A stretch of 64,000 nucleotides of DNA from Bradyrhizobium sp. AZCC 1719 (GCF_036924525.1 NZ_JAZHRU010000001.1:6477001-6541000); one strand, 5' to 3'; numbered from the stretch's first letter, positions 43,360-52,143 are shown. Notes: generated from the letters alone by a model not told the origin. Numbers and translations: made by a program.

Positions 43360-44334
43360 TCAGTAGCCGAGGCCTTTCTTGCTGTCGTAGATCTTCTGCG
43401 GATCGTCGGCCGCCGTGTAGAGCTTCGATTCTGTCTGGATCCAGTTCGGCGGCACCGTTCCCTTCGCCTTGTAGGCCATGATGGCGTCGAGCGCCGGGCC
43501 TGCCATGTTCGGCGTCAGCTCCACGGTGGCATTGGCCTCGCCGGCCGCGATGGCCTTGAAGATATCAGGCACCGCATCGATCGAGACCGTCAGGATGTCC
43601 TTGCCGGGCTTGAGGCCGGCCTCCTTCATCGCCTGGATCGCGCCGACCATCATGTCGTCGTTGTGCGCATAGACCGCGCAGATATTCTTGCCGCTGCCTT
43701 CGGCCTTGATGAAGCTTTCCATCACCTCCTTGCCCTTGGCGCGGGTGAAGTCGCCGGTCTGGCTGCGCACCACCTTGAGGTTGGCGTTCTTGGCGACGAC
43801 GCTGTCAAAACCCTTCTTGCGGTTGGTCGCGACGCTCGCGCCGACCGTGCCCTGCAGTTCGACGACGTTGCATGCTTTCCCGGCTACCGTCTTCGCCAGC
43901 CATTCGCCGGCGACCGCACCTTCATGCACGCTGTCCGAGGTGACGGCAGTGAGATACAGCTCCTTGCCCGACGGATCGATGTCGCGGTCGAGCAGCACGA
44001 CCGGAATCTTGGCTTCCTTCGCCTCCTTCAACACCGCATCCCAGCCGCTCGACACGACCGGCGCGAGGAAGATCGCGTCCACGCCCTGGGCGATGAAGGA
44101 ACGGATCGCCTTGATCTGGTTCTCCTGCTTCTGCTGGGCGTCGGCGATCTTGAGCGTGACCTTGCGCTTGGCTGCCTCCGATTTGGAGACCGAAGTCTCC
44201 GCCGCCCGCCAGCCCGATTCGGATCCGATCTGGGAGAAGCCGACGGTCAATTCAGCGGCGGTTGCCGGGAGCGAGAGGGTGATGGCGGCCAGAGCGGTGG
44301 CCGCAAGGAGGGCTTTGGAGGTCATGAGGCGCAT
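43360..44334 (-). CDS. ytfQ: galactofuranose-type sugar-binding protein YtfQ
   Basis: This 324-residue periplasmic binding protein has a signal peptide (SKALLAATALAAITLSLPAT, then AAE). The mature start LTVGFSQIGSESGWRAAETS, with DAIFLAPVVSSGWDAVLKEA and YAHNDDMMVGAIQAMKEAGL, is characteristic of YtfQ, known in E. coli to bind galactofuranose and related sugars. It heads the ytfQ-ytfR-ytfT-yjfF operon that runs on into catabolic genes. Confidence 0.92.
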   Translation of the reverse strand: MRLMTSKALLAATALAAITLSLPATAAELTVGFSQIGSESGWRAAETSVSKSEAAKRKVTLKIADAQQKQENQIKAIRSFIAQGVDAIFLAPVVSSGWDAVLKEAKEAKIPVVLLDRDIDPSGKELYLTAVTSDSVHEGAVAGEWLAKTVAGKACNVVELQGTVGASVATNRKKGFDSVVAKNANLKVVRSQTGDFTRAKGKEVMESFIKAEGSGKNICAVYAHNDDMMVGAIQAMKEAGLKPGKDILTVSIDAVPDIFKAIAAGEANATVELTPNMAGPALDAIMAYKAKGTVPPNWIQTESKLYTAADDPQKIYDSKKGLGY

Positions 44335-44448
44335 TCTCCCAAAAATGTTGTCAGGGTGCCTGGCATCACCGAAATCCGGTATCTAAGCACCTTTAGCGCT
44401 GTCCATGGCGGCAGCGCGGGAAATATTTCACGGAAGATTAGCGCTGAC

Positions 44449-44467
44449 TAGTCATATTATTTGACTA
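44449..44467. promoter_or_regulatory. TAGTCA-N7-TGACTA dyad, candidate FadR-type operator
   Basis: TAGTCA (44449-44454) and TGACTA (44462-44467) are perfect 6-bp arms with an AT-only 7-bp spacer. The dyad is AT-rich in GC-rich DNA and lies in the 313-bp gap between divergent ytfQ (115 nt away) and garD (181 nt away). GntR/FadR regulators bind short dyads of this size, and one is encoded in the operon. I see nothing else in 44335-44647. Confidence 0.5.
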
Positions 44468-44647
44468 TTTGGTTCCAAACCCGCGCCCCGTCAGCCGAGC
44501 ATTTGCTTCCCACAGGAGGCAGGTGCCCTCACCGCCCGGCGTTTTGCCCGGCGGCTGCTTGATCACGCGCGCGGTTTGACCTTGATTGCCTCACTCACAC
44601 AGCGCAGCTACGCGTTGTCTGATACCGCCCGCGAACAAGGATTCGAT

Positions 44648-46183
44648 ATGCAGCCCGTCACCGCGAAACCGCTCTACATCCGCATGCACGCGGACGATAA
44701 TGTCGCGATCGTCGCGAACCGCGGAGGTCTGCATCCGGGCGCTGAGTTCTCGTGCGGTTTGCGGCTGATCGAACAAATCCCGCAAGGCCACAAGGTTGCC
44801 CTCGCCGATATCGGAGAAGGCGAAGCCATTCGCCGCTACGGCGAGGTCATCGGCCATGCCGCAGCGCCGATCGCCAAAGGTAGCTGGGTCAAGGAATCGC
44901 TGGTGCAAATGCCCGACGCGCCCTCGTTCGATAATCTGCCAAGACCGAACGGCGGCGCGATCAGGCTGCCGCCGCTGGAAGGCTACACGTTCGAAGGCTA
45001 TCGCAATGCCGACGGTTCGGTCGGCACCCGCAACATCCTCGCGATCTCGACCAGCGTGCAATGCGTCGCCGGCACGGTCGAATTCGCACTGGAGCGGATT
45101 CGCAAGGAGCTATTGCCGAAATATCCCAACGTCGACGACGTCGTTGCGGTCACGCATGCCTATGGCTGCGGCGTTGCGATCAACGCACCGGGCGCCGCGG
45201 TCCCGATCCGCACGCTGCAGAACCTGGCGCGCAATCCCAATTTCGGCGGCGAGGTGATGATCGTTGGCCTCGGCTGCGAGAAGCTGCAGCCCGAACTGCT
45301 GTTGCCCGAGGGCATGAGCGCCGATGACGAAATCATGCGCATGCAGGACGAAGGCCTCACAGGCTTCGGCGAGATCGTCGAGGATATCGTGCAGATGGCC
45401 GATGCGCGCCTCAAGATTTTGAACCAGCGCCGCCGTGAAACCTGCCCGGCTTCGGCGCTGGTGGTCGGCATGCAATGCGGCGGCAGCGATGCCTTCTCGG
45501 GTGTCACTGCCAATCCTGCACTGGGTTTTGCTGCGGATTTGCTGGTGCGCGCCGGCGCCACTGTGATGTTCTCTGAAGTGACGGAGGTGCGCGACGCGAT
45601 CCATCTTTTGACGCCGCGCGCGGCGACCCAGGACGTTGCCGACGCGCTGGTGCGCGAGATGGCCTGGTATGACCGCTATCTCGCCGGCGGCGAAGCCGAC
45701 CGCAGCGCCAACACCACGCCGGGCAACAAGAAGGGAGGCCTCTCCAACATCGTCGAGAAGGCGATGGGCTCTGTGATCAAGTCCGGCACCAGCCCGATCG
45801 CGGGCGTGCTGGCGCCGGGCGAACGCGCCAGCCAAAAAGGGCTGATTTTTGCGGCGACTCCGGCAAGCGATTTTGTCTGCGGTACGTTGCAATTGGCCTC
45901 CGGCATGACGCTGCATGTCTTCACCACCGGCCGCGGCACGCCCTATGGACTTGCCGCCGTGCCGGTTATCAAGGTCTCGACCCGCAGCGAGCTGAAGCAA
46001 CGCTGGCACGACTTGATCGACGTCGACGCCGGCAGCATTGCAACCGGCGATGCGACGATCGAGGACGTCGGCTGGGAGATATTCCGCCTGATCCTCGACG
46101 TGGCGAGCGGCCGCGAGACCTGGGCCGAACACTGGAAGCTGACCAACGCGCTCGCGCTGTTCAATCCCGGTCCGGTGACCTGA
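44648..46183 (+). CDS. garD: galactarate dehydratase (UxaA/GarD family)
   Basis: This 511-residue protein has an N-terminal SAF domain ([20 protein letters not shown]) and the large UxaA/GarD domain with [59 protein letters not shown] and [20 protein letters not shown]. Length is close to E. coli GarD (523). It dehydrates galactarate to 5-dehydro-4-deoxyglucarate, the substrate of KdgD at 30837. AAGGA lies six bases before the chosen ATG; an in-frame upstream start at 44576 is less likely. Altronate dehydratase is the main alternative. Confidence 0.85.
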   Translation: MQPVTAKPLYIRMHADDNVAIVANRGGLHPGAEFSCGLRLIEQIPQGHKVALADIGEGEAIRRYGEVIGHAAAPIAKGSWVKESLVQMPDAPSFDNLPRPNGGAIRLPPLEGYTFEGYRNADGSVGTRNILAISTSVQCVAGTVEFALERIRKELLPKYPNVDDVVAVTHAYGCGVAINAPGAAVPIRTLQNLARNPNFGGEVMIVGLGCEKLQPELLLPEGMSADDEIMRMQDEGLTGFGEIVEDIVQMADARLKILNQRRRETCPASALVVGMQCGGSDAFSGVTANPALGFAADLLVRAGATVMFSEVTEVRDAIHLLTPRAATQDVADALVREMAWYDRYLAGGEADRSANTTPGNKKGGLSNIVEKAMGSVIKSGTSPIAGVLAPGERASQKGLIFAATPASDFVCGTLQLASGMTLHVFTTGRGTPYGLAAVPVIKVSTRSELKQRWHDLIDVDAGSIATGDATIEDVGWEIFRLILDVASGRETWAEHWKLTNALALFNPGPVT

Positions 46184-46238
46184 CCGGGAGCAAGATACCT
46201 GAACTGCGGCCGCCGCGAGATACGGTGGCCGTAAGCGG

Positions 46239-46694
46239 CTAAGCCGCCATCAGCCTTTCGATATCGGGTATCGGATGGGAAGTTAGTTGCTTCGGAATCT
46301 CGCCCACGACCCGCTCTGCCACTTCGGCATGAAAGGCCTGTCGAAGGTTGCCCAGAACTTTCGCCGGTGCGACCACAACCAATTTGTCGAAATGATTGCC
46401 ATGGGCCAGCCGATAGAGCGCGTCGGCAATGGTACCAGCGAAGCGCTCTTCGGCGATATAATGCCAGTCGGCTTGCTCCATTGCGCTTCGGGCTGCGCCG
46501 ACGCTCTGGACGGACCGCCCGGGGCGATCGGTTCCCTGTTCGCGCGTCGCCGGATTTTCCTGCTCGAGCACGTGCTCGACTTCCAGATTGAGCTGCTGCG
46601 GGGTGCCTTTGTTACGGAGAAAGAGGGCCTTTTGGCCATCGCCGATGAGAACAAGTGCGTTGTGAGAAATGCGGGGTTTCGCTTCAGAGGTCAT
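46239..46694 (-). CDS. host attachment family protein
   Basis: This 151-residue soluble protein begins ISHNALVLIGDGQKALFLRN and contains HYIAEERFAGTIADALYRLA, DKLVVVAPAKVLGNLRQAF and KQLTSHPIPDIERLM, the pattern of the host-attachment family (PF10116), related in fold to eRF1 domain-like proteins. Despite the name, the family is widespread in free-living bacteria and its biochemical role is unclear. It stands alone on the minus strand. Confidence 0.85.
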   Translation of the reverse strand: MTSEAKPRISHNALVLIGDGQKALFLRNKGTPQQLNLEVEHVLEQENPATREQGTDRPGRSVQSVGAARSAMEQADWHYIAEERFAGTIADALYRLAHGNHFDKLVVVAPAKVLGNLRQAFHAEVAERVVGEIPKQLTSHPIPDIERLMAA

Positions 46695-46837
46695 ATTCGG
46701 TGCTCCATGTGGCCCAACGCGCGAATTTCTGGCTGGTTGCGTCTACCGGAACTTTCTCCTCCATTGACTTAGCTCCCGGAACCAAAGTGGGTGCGACGCT
46801 TTGTGCCCGCGGGCAGCATTCGAACGAGGAGGAACTT

Positions 46838-47170
46838 ATGAGGAAGATCGCAATCGGCCTTCTGGCCGGCACGGGTCTGCTCCTGACAGGCAGTGCAAAT
46901 GCGTCTGACATCTACACCGACAGCGAATACAAAAACTCCGACCTGATACAGCAGGTCCGCATGGTCTGTGACGATAGCGGACGCTGTTATCGCACCCGCG
47001 GCAGCAGCCGCGTCATCGTCCGCGATTCATACGCCTATGCACCACGCGAGCGATATATCGAGCGTCGATACTATCGCGACCGCGATTGGGACGACGGGCC
47101 GCGAGCCGGCGTTGGCTTCCGGGCACCTGGCGTAAGCGTGGGCGTCGGCGTGGACAGCAACCGCTGGTAG
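46838..47170 (+). CDS. small secreted hypothetical protein, Tyr/Arg- and Gly-rich
   Basis: This 110-residue protein has a signal peptide (MRKIAIGLLAGTGLLLTGSA, then NAS). A very strong ribosome site AGGAGG lies five bases before the ATG. The mature part has two cysteines (MVCDDSGRCYRTRG), a Tyr/Arg-rich middle (RERYIERRYYRDRDW) and a Gly/Val tail (GVGFRAPGVSVGVGVDSNRW). It may be cell-surface or periplasmic; function unknown. Confidence 0.7.
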   Translation: MRKIAIGLLAGTGLLLTGSANASDIYTDSEYKNSDLIQQVRMVCDDSGRCYRTRGSSRVIVRDSYAYAPRERYIERRYYRDRDWDDGPRAGVGFRAPGVSVGVGVDSNRW

Positions 47171-47299
47171 GACAATCGAGGAGAGACTTCGGGCTCGTCT
47201 GAGGTCTCTCCACCAGTGTCGGATTATTTCATTGCCCACTGGAACAGCGATCCGACGTGCCTGTTAGCGGGTGAAGAACCGGCAAGCGGAGAGACTCAC

Positions 47300-47731
47300 A
47301 TGAAAGTTTCCGATGCGATGACACCCGAGGTTCAACTCTGCACTCCCGATGACACGTTAAGAGACGCCTCGCAGGCCATGGCGGCGCTCGGTGTCGGGTT
47401 GCTCCCGGTAACGGACAATGAACGCCTGGTCGGCATGATTTCCGACCGCGATATCGCGATCCGCGGGATCGGCATGGGCCGGGGCCCGGAGGCGCGGGTC
47501 GGCGACGTGATGACGGCCGACGTCAAGTACTGTTACGAAGACCAGGATCTCGACGAGGTGTGCGCCAACATGGGTGACATCCAGGTCCGTCGCCTGCCCG
47601 TGCTCAATCGCGACAAGCGGCTCGTCGGCATCATTGCGCTGGGCGACATCGCGCTGGTGCAAAGCGGCAATGGGACGGGTGCGGCGTTGAGCCGAATTTC
47701 ACGTCCCGGCGGGCAGCATGCGCAGGTTTGA
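47300..47731 (+). CDS. CBS-domain-pair protein
   Basis: This 143-residue protein is almost entirely two CBS motifs. The first is MKVSDAMTPEVQLCTPDDTL ... LPVTDNERLVGMISDRDIAI and the second VGDVMTADVKYCYEDQDLDE ... LPVLNRDKRLVGIIALGDIA. Such stand-alone Bateman modules bind adenosine nucleotides and act as energy or redox sensors. The ATG at 47300 has GGAGAG seven bases upstream; the frame is open from 47216. Confidence 0.88.
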   Translation: MKVSDAMTPEVQLCTPDDTLRDASQAMAALGVGLLPVTDNERLVGMISDRDIAIRGIGMGRGPEARVGDVMTADVKYCYEDQDLDEVCANMGDIQVRRLPVLNRDKRLVGIIALGDIALVQSGNGTGAALSRISRPGGQHAQV

Positions 47732-47856
47732 TCTGCGGAAAAGCCGGTAGAAACGTCCCCGTTCATTTTGCGCGGGATGACAGGAACCCTGGTCAACCGC
47801 TCGCCGTTCTAATGGTCGTCCTGCGGACGGGGGCGCCGAAGGAGCGGCGTAGACCG

Positions 47857-48012
47857 ATGACACGAAAGCCAACGTTCCCCCGAAGCCGAAAAATGTCGCC
47901 GTCCCGAAATCCCGAGCGCTATCGGCCTCGTGCGCTCGACGATTTCGGGGATGAATTGCTTGACGATTGGATGGTAGCGTATCCCGCCGCTGATCTGGCC
48001 CGATCGGACTAA
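47857..48012 (+). CDS. possible small hypothetical protein
   Basis: This 51-codon frame is Arg/Pro-rich at the start (RKPTFPRSRKMSPSRNPERY) and acidic at the end (DDFGDELLDDWMVAYPAADL). The nearest GGAG is 13 bases from the ATG, which is far. Its stop overlaps the stop of the convergent DUF6496 gene. The biased but non-repetitive composition gives weak support. Confidence 0.35.
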   Translation: MTRKPTFPRSRKMSPSRNPERYRPRALDDFGDELLDDWMVAYPAADLARSD

Positions 48013-48218
48013 GACTTCTTCTTCGAACGCTTCTTGGGCACCTTGGCGCCCCTTTTCCGGGCTTCGGACAGGCCGATTGCGATCGCCTGTTTCCTGCTCT
48101 TTACCTTCTTGCCGGATCGACCGCTCTTCAGCGTGCCGGCTTTGCGCTTCTTCATGGCGCGGCCTACCTTCTTTGCCGCGCCCTTTGAGTATTTGCGCTT
48201 CTTCGCTTTCTTCGCCAT
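48009..48218 (-). CDS. DUF6496-type Lys/Arg-rich small basic protein
   Basis: This 69-residue, strongly basic protein starts MAKKAKKRKYSKGAAKKVGR and ends KRGAKVPKKRSKKKS. It contains KSRKQAIAIGLSEARKRGAK, the motif of DUF6496 proteins. The composition recalls histone H1-like tails, so nucleic-acid binding is plausible. An upstream in-frame ATG at 48248 is less likely. Confidence 0.8.
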   Translation of the reverse strand: MAKKAKKRKYSKGAAKKVGRAMKKRKAGTLKSGRSGKKVKSRKQAIAIGLSEARKRGAKVPKKRSKKKS

Positions 48219-48424
48219 CTCTGCTAGTCCGCAACAGCTCCGTATCAATCAGCGATACTCCCTATGGTTCCTTTGCACCTCGCTTTCGATCCCGGCGGTT
48301 CGGCCGCCTTTCGCACTGCAGGAAATTCTCCTGCGTTTCGCTCCGCGTCGCAGCAAGGACATATGTCAGGGATCAGACAGACGACAGCTCGTCGGGGGGT
48401 TAGTCTCGCGACGAGGTAAGCCAG

Positions 48425-48637
48425 ATGTTCGCCGCCCTCTTACCCATCGAATGTCCGCGTTGCGTCAGATGTCTGACTCGAATGCGATTGGCCAACGTTG
48501 TCTTGGGTGCCGACCGTTCCGAAAAGCGAACCTTCGAATGCGCAAAATGTAACGCTACCGAAATCAGGTTCGTTGCAGATCCGCTCGATTCAAAAGAACT
48601 CAACCGCCTGACAGACAACATCAGGCCACCGGCATGA
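48425..48637 (+). CDS. small zinc-ribbon-like protein
   Basis: This 70-residue protein contains CPRCVRC near residue 10 and CAKC near residue 40, a likely zinc ribbon, with GADRSEKRTFECAKCNATEI between and after. It ends DSKELNRLTDNIRPPA. The pattern is common in short rhizobial hypotheticals. No partner gene is evident. Confidence 0.7.
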   Translation: MFAALLPIECPRCVRCLTRMRLANVVLGADRSEKRTFECAKCNATEIRFVADPLDSKELNRLTDNIRPPA

Positions 48638-48731
48638 ACCTGACGCGAATTGCGATGCAGATCGGAATCTCCTGCGCACGTGTGGCCTTCAGCGCCGTCG
48701 GCCCCTTCATCAGACATATGGCTTGACTTGG

Positions 48732-49043
48732 ATGACGTTGCTGCCCGCGATTTTTACCCTGGATATCGGCGGAAGACCCACCCTCGCTTTCGAAGCCAAG
48801 AACTTGCGGGAATCCCAGCAGCTTTGTCACGAGCATTGGCTGCGTCAGGACATCGCCGGCTTGACCTCGAACGGTGCACCTCTCTGGGATGGCAAGGCGC
48901 GGCTCCGGGCCCGACGCTCGACCGAGAACGAAATTGCCCTGTACCGGGAAGCTGCGCGGGATGCCGCGCAGCCGCGGGAAGACCTGCTGCTGGCCTTTCT
49001 CGTGGAGCTGGACGACCTCGAAGAGGCGCCGGACCACGCCTGA
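48732..49043 (+). CDS. conserved hypothetical protein
   Basis: This 103-residue soluble protein begins MTLLPAIFTLDIGGRPTLAF and contains EAKNLRESQQLCHEHWLRQD and YREAARDAAQPREDLLLAFL, with an acidic C-terminus. A TTG at 48723 could also start it. I recognise it only as a recurrent rhizobial hypothetical. Confidence 0.6.
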   Translation: MTLLPAIFTLDIGGRPTLAFEAKNLRESQQLCHEHWLRQDIAGLTSNGAPLWDGKARLRARRSTENEIALYREAARDAAQPREDLLLAFLVELDDLEEAPDHA

Positions 49044-49194
49044 TGCTCACTCAGGTCGCGTTGTCGAGAAATGGCTGCAGCCACGCCGCTGCAGTCACCT
49101 CTGCCGCATGTCTGGTTGCTCACACTGATCCGATGCCGGAACAACTCAGCATCGCCGATCATTCTCATCATCAACCGATACGGAGGACTTTGGA

Positions 49195-49281
49195 ATGAAA
49201 GCGCTGGCGTGGCATGGCAATAGCGACGCTTGCCGCGAGCACGAGAAGGACGGCTTCATCAAGGTCGTCGTGAAGCCGTGA
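49195..49281 (+). pseudogene. in-frame remnant of a zinc-dependent alcohol dehydrogenase
   Basis: A GGAGG eight bases upstream leads into a 28-codon frame. It begins MKALAWHGNSDA, the usual first residues of glutathione-independent formaldehyde/alcohol dehydrogenases, and ends KDGFIKVVVKP, which matches their last residues. The roughly 360 residues expected between are missing, and the two ends are joined in frame around CREHE. It thus looks like a large internal deletion that left start, stop and ribosome site. DUF72 starts 4 nt later. Family assignment is from memory of MKALxWHG / DGxIKVVxKP. Confidence 0.6.
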
Positions 49282-49285
49282 TGCC

Positions 49286-50008
49286 ATGCCGCGGGTCCTG
49301 ATCGGCACGTCGGGTTGGCACTACGATTCCTGGCGCGGGCCGTTCTTTCCCGAGGGACTGCCGCTCAAGGAGCAATTGCAATTTTATGCCGATCAATTCC
49401 CGACCACCGAACTGAACGGGGTGTTTTACCGGACGCCGACGCCGGAAGCGGTAAAGGGCTGGCACGCGCAGACGGGGAGCAATTTCGTATTCGCCTGGAA
49501 GGCATCCAAATTCATCACGCATTGGAAGCGGCTCTCGGAGAATTCGGTCAACAGCCTCGAACTGCTCGAAAGCCGCCTCTCCCTGCTCGGCAGGAAGGCA
49601 GGACCGGTGCTGTTTCAGCTACCACCGAATTTCCAGGCCAACACCGACCGGCTTGCCTCGTTCTTCAAGCTGCTCTCGAAGAAGCGCCGGTACAGCTTCG
49701 AATTCAGACATCCGAGCTGGTACGAGCCCAGGATCATCCGGCTGCTGCGCGAGCAAAACGTCTCGCTTTGCATTTCCGACCATCATGACGCACCGGCGCC
49801 GTGGAAGCGCACCGCCGATTTCGTATACGTCCGCGGGCATGGGCCCGGCGGCCGCTATAGAGACCATTATGGCGAGGCCGCCCTTGCCGGTTGGGCCCGT
49901 CGCATCAGGGCCTGGAAACGGCAGGGCTGCGACGTGTTCGTCTATTTCGATAATGACCAGAAGAGCGCCGCGCCGGCCGATGCCCGACGCCTGATCGAGC
50001 TAATGTGA
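49286..50008 (+). CDS. DUF72 domain-containing protein
   Basis: This 240-residue protein is of the YecE/DUF72 TIM-barrel-like family. Motifs: VLIGTSGWHYDSWRGPFFPE, YADQFPTTELNGVFYRTPT, FAWKASKFITHWKRL, LFQLPPNFQ, YSFEFRHPSWY and VYVRGHGPGGRYRDHY, ending in DVFVYFDNDQKSAAPADARR. The biochemical role of the family is not established. It begins just after the dehydrogenase remnant and may have inherited that gene's promoter. Confidence 0.9.
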   Translation: MPRVLIGTSGWHYDSWRGPFFPEGLPLKEQLQFYADQFPTTELNGVFYRTPTPEAVKGWHAQTGSNFVFAWKASKFITHWKRLSENSVNSLELLESRLSLLGRKAGPVLFQLPPNFQANTDRLASFFKLLSKKRRYSFEFRHPSWYEPRIIRLLREQNVSLCISDHHDAPAPWKRTADFVYVRGHGPGGRYRDHYGEAALAGWARRIRAWKRQGCDVFVYFDNDQKSAAPADARRLIELM

Positions 50009-50108
50009 CACGCCTGACGGCGTGAACCACGACGCATCTTGGCTCGCCTTGCGACGATCTGACATCGGGAGATGCTCGGACGCGGCGGATTCCGATACAA
50101 ACACGCCA

Positions 50109-50357
50109 TCAGGCCGACGCTAGCACCGGATGTTCGGACTGCTGCCGCCTGAATTGCTGATAGGCCGCGATTGCCTTGTTGGCCAGCATCAACCGCCGCC
50201 GCTCGCCACGCCGCACCATCAGTTCTATCGTGTCGCTGAGAAAGCGGCCGGCCACCATCGCATCACCCAGCTCTCCCGTACGCTCGAGATAGTCCCAGGC
50301 GATTTCAATCGAACTCTCTATCAATAGGGGCAGCGGTTCCGTCATCTTCGCGTCCAA
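50109..50357 (-). CDS. conserved hypothetical protein
   Basis: This 82-residue, mostly helical protein reads PLLIESSIEIAWDYLERTGE then AGRFLSDTIELMVRRGERRR and KAIAAYQQFRRQQ. Two starts are possible (50357 or 50345). Sequences of this type are frequent short rhizobial hypotheticals. Single gene, no operon partner evident. Confidence 0.65.
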   Translation of the reverse strand: MDAKMTEPLPLLIESSIEIAWDYLERTGELGDAMVAGRFLSDTIELMVRRGERRRLMLANKAIAAYQQFRRQQSEHPVLASA

Positions 50358-50429
50358 CCATTTTTTGAAAGAACGCCCGTCGACAATCTCCGTTCCTGCA
50401 GTAGCGGATGGCAGCCTGTGCGGAAACGC

Positions 50430-50618
50430 TCACGGTCCTCCGGCAACAGCTCCCGCAATCACCATCGTCAGATCGTCCAGATCGATCTTTCCCTTGACGA
50501 CGAGGCCTTCGGAGTCATCGATGCTGAGCGCCCGCGGATCATTCGCCGCCTGCCGTTTCAGTTCAGCAACGATTGCTTCCTTCAATTTCTCTTCAAGCAT
50601 TGCTGCGTCTCGATTCAT
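50430..50618 (-). CDS. small hypothetical protein
   Basis: This 62-residue, acidic protein has an N-terminal amphipathic helix (EEKLKEAIVAELKRQAANDP) and a C-terminal segment KIDLDDLTMVIAGAVAGGP. No family recognised. It lies 14 nt downstream of the next minus-strand gene, so the two may be co-transcribed. Confidence 0.6.
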   Translation of the reverse strand: MNRDAAMLEEKLKEAIVAELKRQAANDPRALSIDDSEGLVVKGKIDLDDLTMVIAGAVAGGP

Positions 50619-50632
50619 CCGGCAGCGCCGGG

Positions 50633-50788
50633 CTAATGGGTGTTGGTCTCATGCCACTTTTCCAAGTCTACTTTCGACGACGACCGCTGCTCCTTCTCCG
50701 GCTTCTCTTTCCACGGCTTGTCAGTCTGCTTGTGCGATCCCCAGTCGGTCTGCTGGCGCGGATCATCGGTGGGCTTTTCCTTGCTCAT
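50633..50788 (-). CDS. small hydrophilic hypothetical protein
   Basis: This 51-residue protein starts MSKEKPTDDPRQQTDWGSHK and is almost free of hydrophobic residues, so it is probably disordered, recalling stress-related hydrophilins. GGAGGTG lies seven bases before the ATG at 50788; the frame is open to 50821. Function unknown. Confidence 0.65.
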   Translation of the reverse strand: MSKEKPTDDPRQQTDWGSHKQTDKPWKEKPEKEQRSSSKVDLEKWHETNTH

Positions 50789-50910
50789 TTGGACACCTCC
50801 AGAATTGGAAGCGGAATGCACGGGATTTAGTTCCGATAAATCGGTGGATCAGGGTTCCAACGTCTAGAATCGTACAGACAGGCGATGTTCCCGCCTCCTA
50901 ATCTTTCCGA

Positions 50911-51105
50911 ATGGACAAGAAAAAGGTCGAAGATCGGCCCCAGCGGGACCTGCATTCCGAAGCGCTGGCGGCGCTGGAGAAGGCGCGGGCCATGCCTCAT
51001 GGTCCTGCACGAAGCGAAGCTTTGAAGCGCGCAGGTCTTCTACAGAACGCGGCCGACATGCAGGGACTGACATTTGCCAAGCGTGGACGTCCCCCGAAAA
51101 CCTGA
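50911..51105 (+). CDS. small conserved hypothetical protein
   Basis: This 64-residue basic protein has LHSEALAALEKARAMPHGPA, EALKRAGLLQNAADM and the tail FAKRGRPPKT, an AT-hook-like RGRP motif. The pattern recurs in many short Bradyrhizobium proteins. Function unknown; the RGRP tail hints at DNA contact. Confidence 0.65.
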   Translation: MDKKKVEDRPQRDLHSEALAALEKARAMPHGPARSEALKRAGLLQNAADMQGLTFAKRGRPPKT

Positions 51106-51229
51106 CCGTCCCCTGCAGGATGTCCCCGGAGCCCGGCACAGCGCGCGTAACGCCCTGCCAAAGCGGTCACGCGATCGGAACCCGGCAACCGTCTCGACGT
51201 TGGCCTTGCGAACAGCAAGGGAGGCTCCG

Positions 51230-51457
51230 ATGGGATTGGCCGAATACATGATCGTCTCCGAGCCGGACGGCTGGACGGTCCTCCATGACGGGAATGCGCA
51301 GAATAGATATGACACGAAGGAAGCAGCCTTCGAGGCGGCCGTCGCCGCCGCGTCGCTGGCGATGCGCCAAGGGCACGAGATTCATATTAGCGTCCCCGGT
51401 CGCGACGGCGGTTACAAGACCCCACTCGGCGCCGAGGACGCGCAAGGCGTGCTGTGA
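51230..51457 (+). CDS. small DUF2188-like hypothetical protein
   Basis: This 75-residue protein reads MGLAEYMIVSEPDGWTVLHD, YDTKEAAFEAAVAAASLAMR and GHEIHISVPGRDGGYKTP, a beta-alpha-beta layout resembling DUF2188. GGGAGG lies six bases before the ATG. The open frame reaches back to 51074, but no start there is better. Confidence 0.65.
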   Translation: MGLAEYMIVSEPDGWTVLHDGNAQNRYDTKEAAFEAAVAAASLAMRQGHEIHISVPGRDGGYKTPLGAEDAQGVL

Positions 51458-51511
51458 TGCCCGCAATCCAGCGAAGTCGGATGTAGATCGTCGTAGTCGG
51501 ATGTGGAGTCA

Positions 51512-51580
51512 TAACCCGGATGAGCGAAGCGTCATCCGGGTGTCTCGGGCACCTGTCTGTCGCTTCGCTCATCCGGGTTA
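51512..51580. repeat. REP-like palindrome with perfect 20-bp arms
   Basis: TAACCCGGATGAGCGAAGCG (51512-51531) is the exact reverse complement of 51561-51580, with a 29-nt loop. The arm text CCCGGATGAGCGAAGCG is typical of REP-like multicopy elements in Bradyrhizobium. It lies between converging small genes and may stop transcription in both directions. Confidence 0.75.
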
Positions 51581-51618
51581 CGAAGATGCTCCCTTAGAGA
51601 ATCGAATTTTTCCCGGCC

Positions 51619-51768
51619 TCAGCCCTGGTTCTCCCGATACCGCTGCTTCACGATTTCATCGCCGGCCTGCGTCGCGGCCCTGTTGCGATAACGATAGCTC
51701 AGCGTCCCATAGATCAGCGCGGTAAGAAGCACGAACGCTCCGATAAAGTAGACTGCTTCGAGTCCCAT
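51619..51768 (-). CDS. tiny single-span membrane protein
   Basis: This 49-codon gene starts MGLEAVYFIGAFVLLTALIY and goes on GTLSYRYRNRAATQAGDEIV before a basic tail ending RENQG. It has one N-terminal membrane helix followed by a cytoplasmic charged tail. GGGAGA lies five bases before the ATG. Function unknown. Confidence 0.7.
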   Translation of the reverse strand: MGLEAVYFIGAFVLLTALIYGTLSYRYRNRAATQAGDEIVKQRYRENQG

Positions 51769-51798
51769 CACGTTCTCCCAAAATCTTGTTGTGTGCGA

Positions 51799-52143
51799 CT
51801 ACGCTTTTACTTCGTCGCGGCCATGCACTTGCGCGGGCGGCGCGGTCGCCTCCACAGCCGTAAATGGTTCGAGAATGCGATAGCTGTGTTCGGCATGCGC
51901 AGGCACCAGCCACGAGTCGCCCGGCTCCAACTTTATTGTCTGGCCCTCGATAACAAGTTCAGCACGTCCATTCACGACATAGCCCACCGTTTCGTAATCT
52001 CTCGGCCGGGATATGTCGGTGTGCGGCTGTTCGTTTTCCCATAAGCGCATCGAGAGGTGTTTGCCGGAAACGAGATAGGTTTGACCCATCGTTCCCTTGG
52101 GTGCGGTTTTGCTGGATACCTTCTTGACGGTGCTGTCGCTCAT
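51799..52143 (-). CDS. cupin-domain protein
   Basis: This 114-residue single-domain cupin has YETVGYVVNGRAELVIEGQT and LEPGDSWLVPAHAEHSYRIL, which cover cupin motifs 1 and 2; the HSY His is a likely metal ligand. GGAGCGG lies before the ATG at 52143; a second ATG at 52155 is possible. Substrate unknown. Confidence 0.8.
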   Translation of the reverse strand: MSDSTVKKVSSKTAPKGTMGQTYLVSGKHLSMRLWENEQPHTDISRPRDYETVGYVVNGRAELVIEGQTIKLEPGDSWLVPAHAEHSYRILEPFTAVEATAPPAQVHGRDEVKA

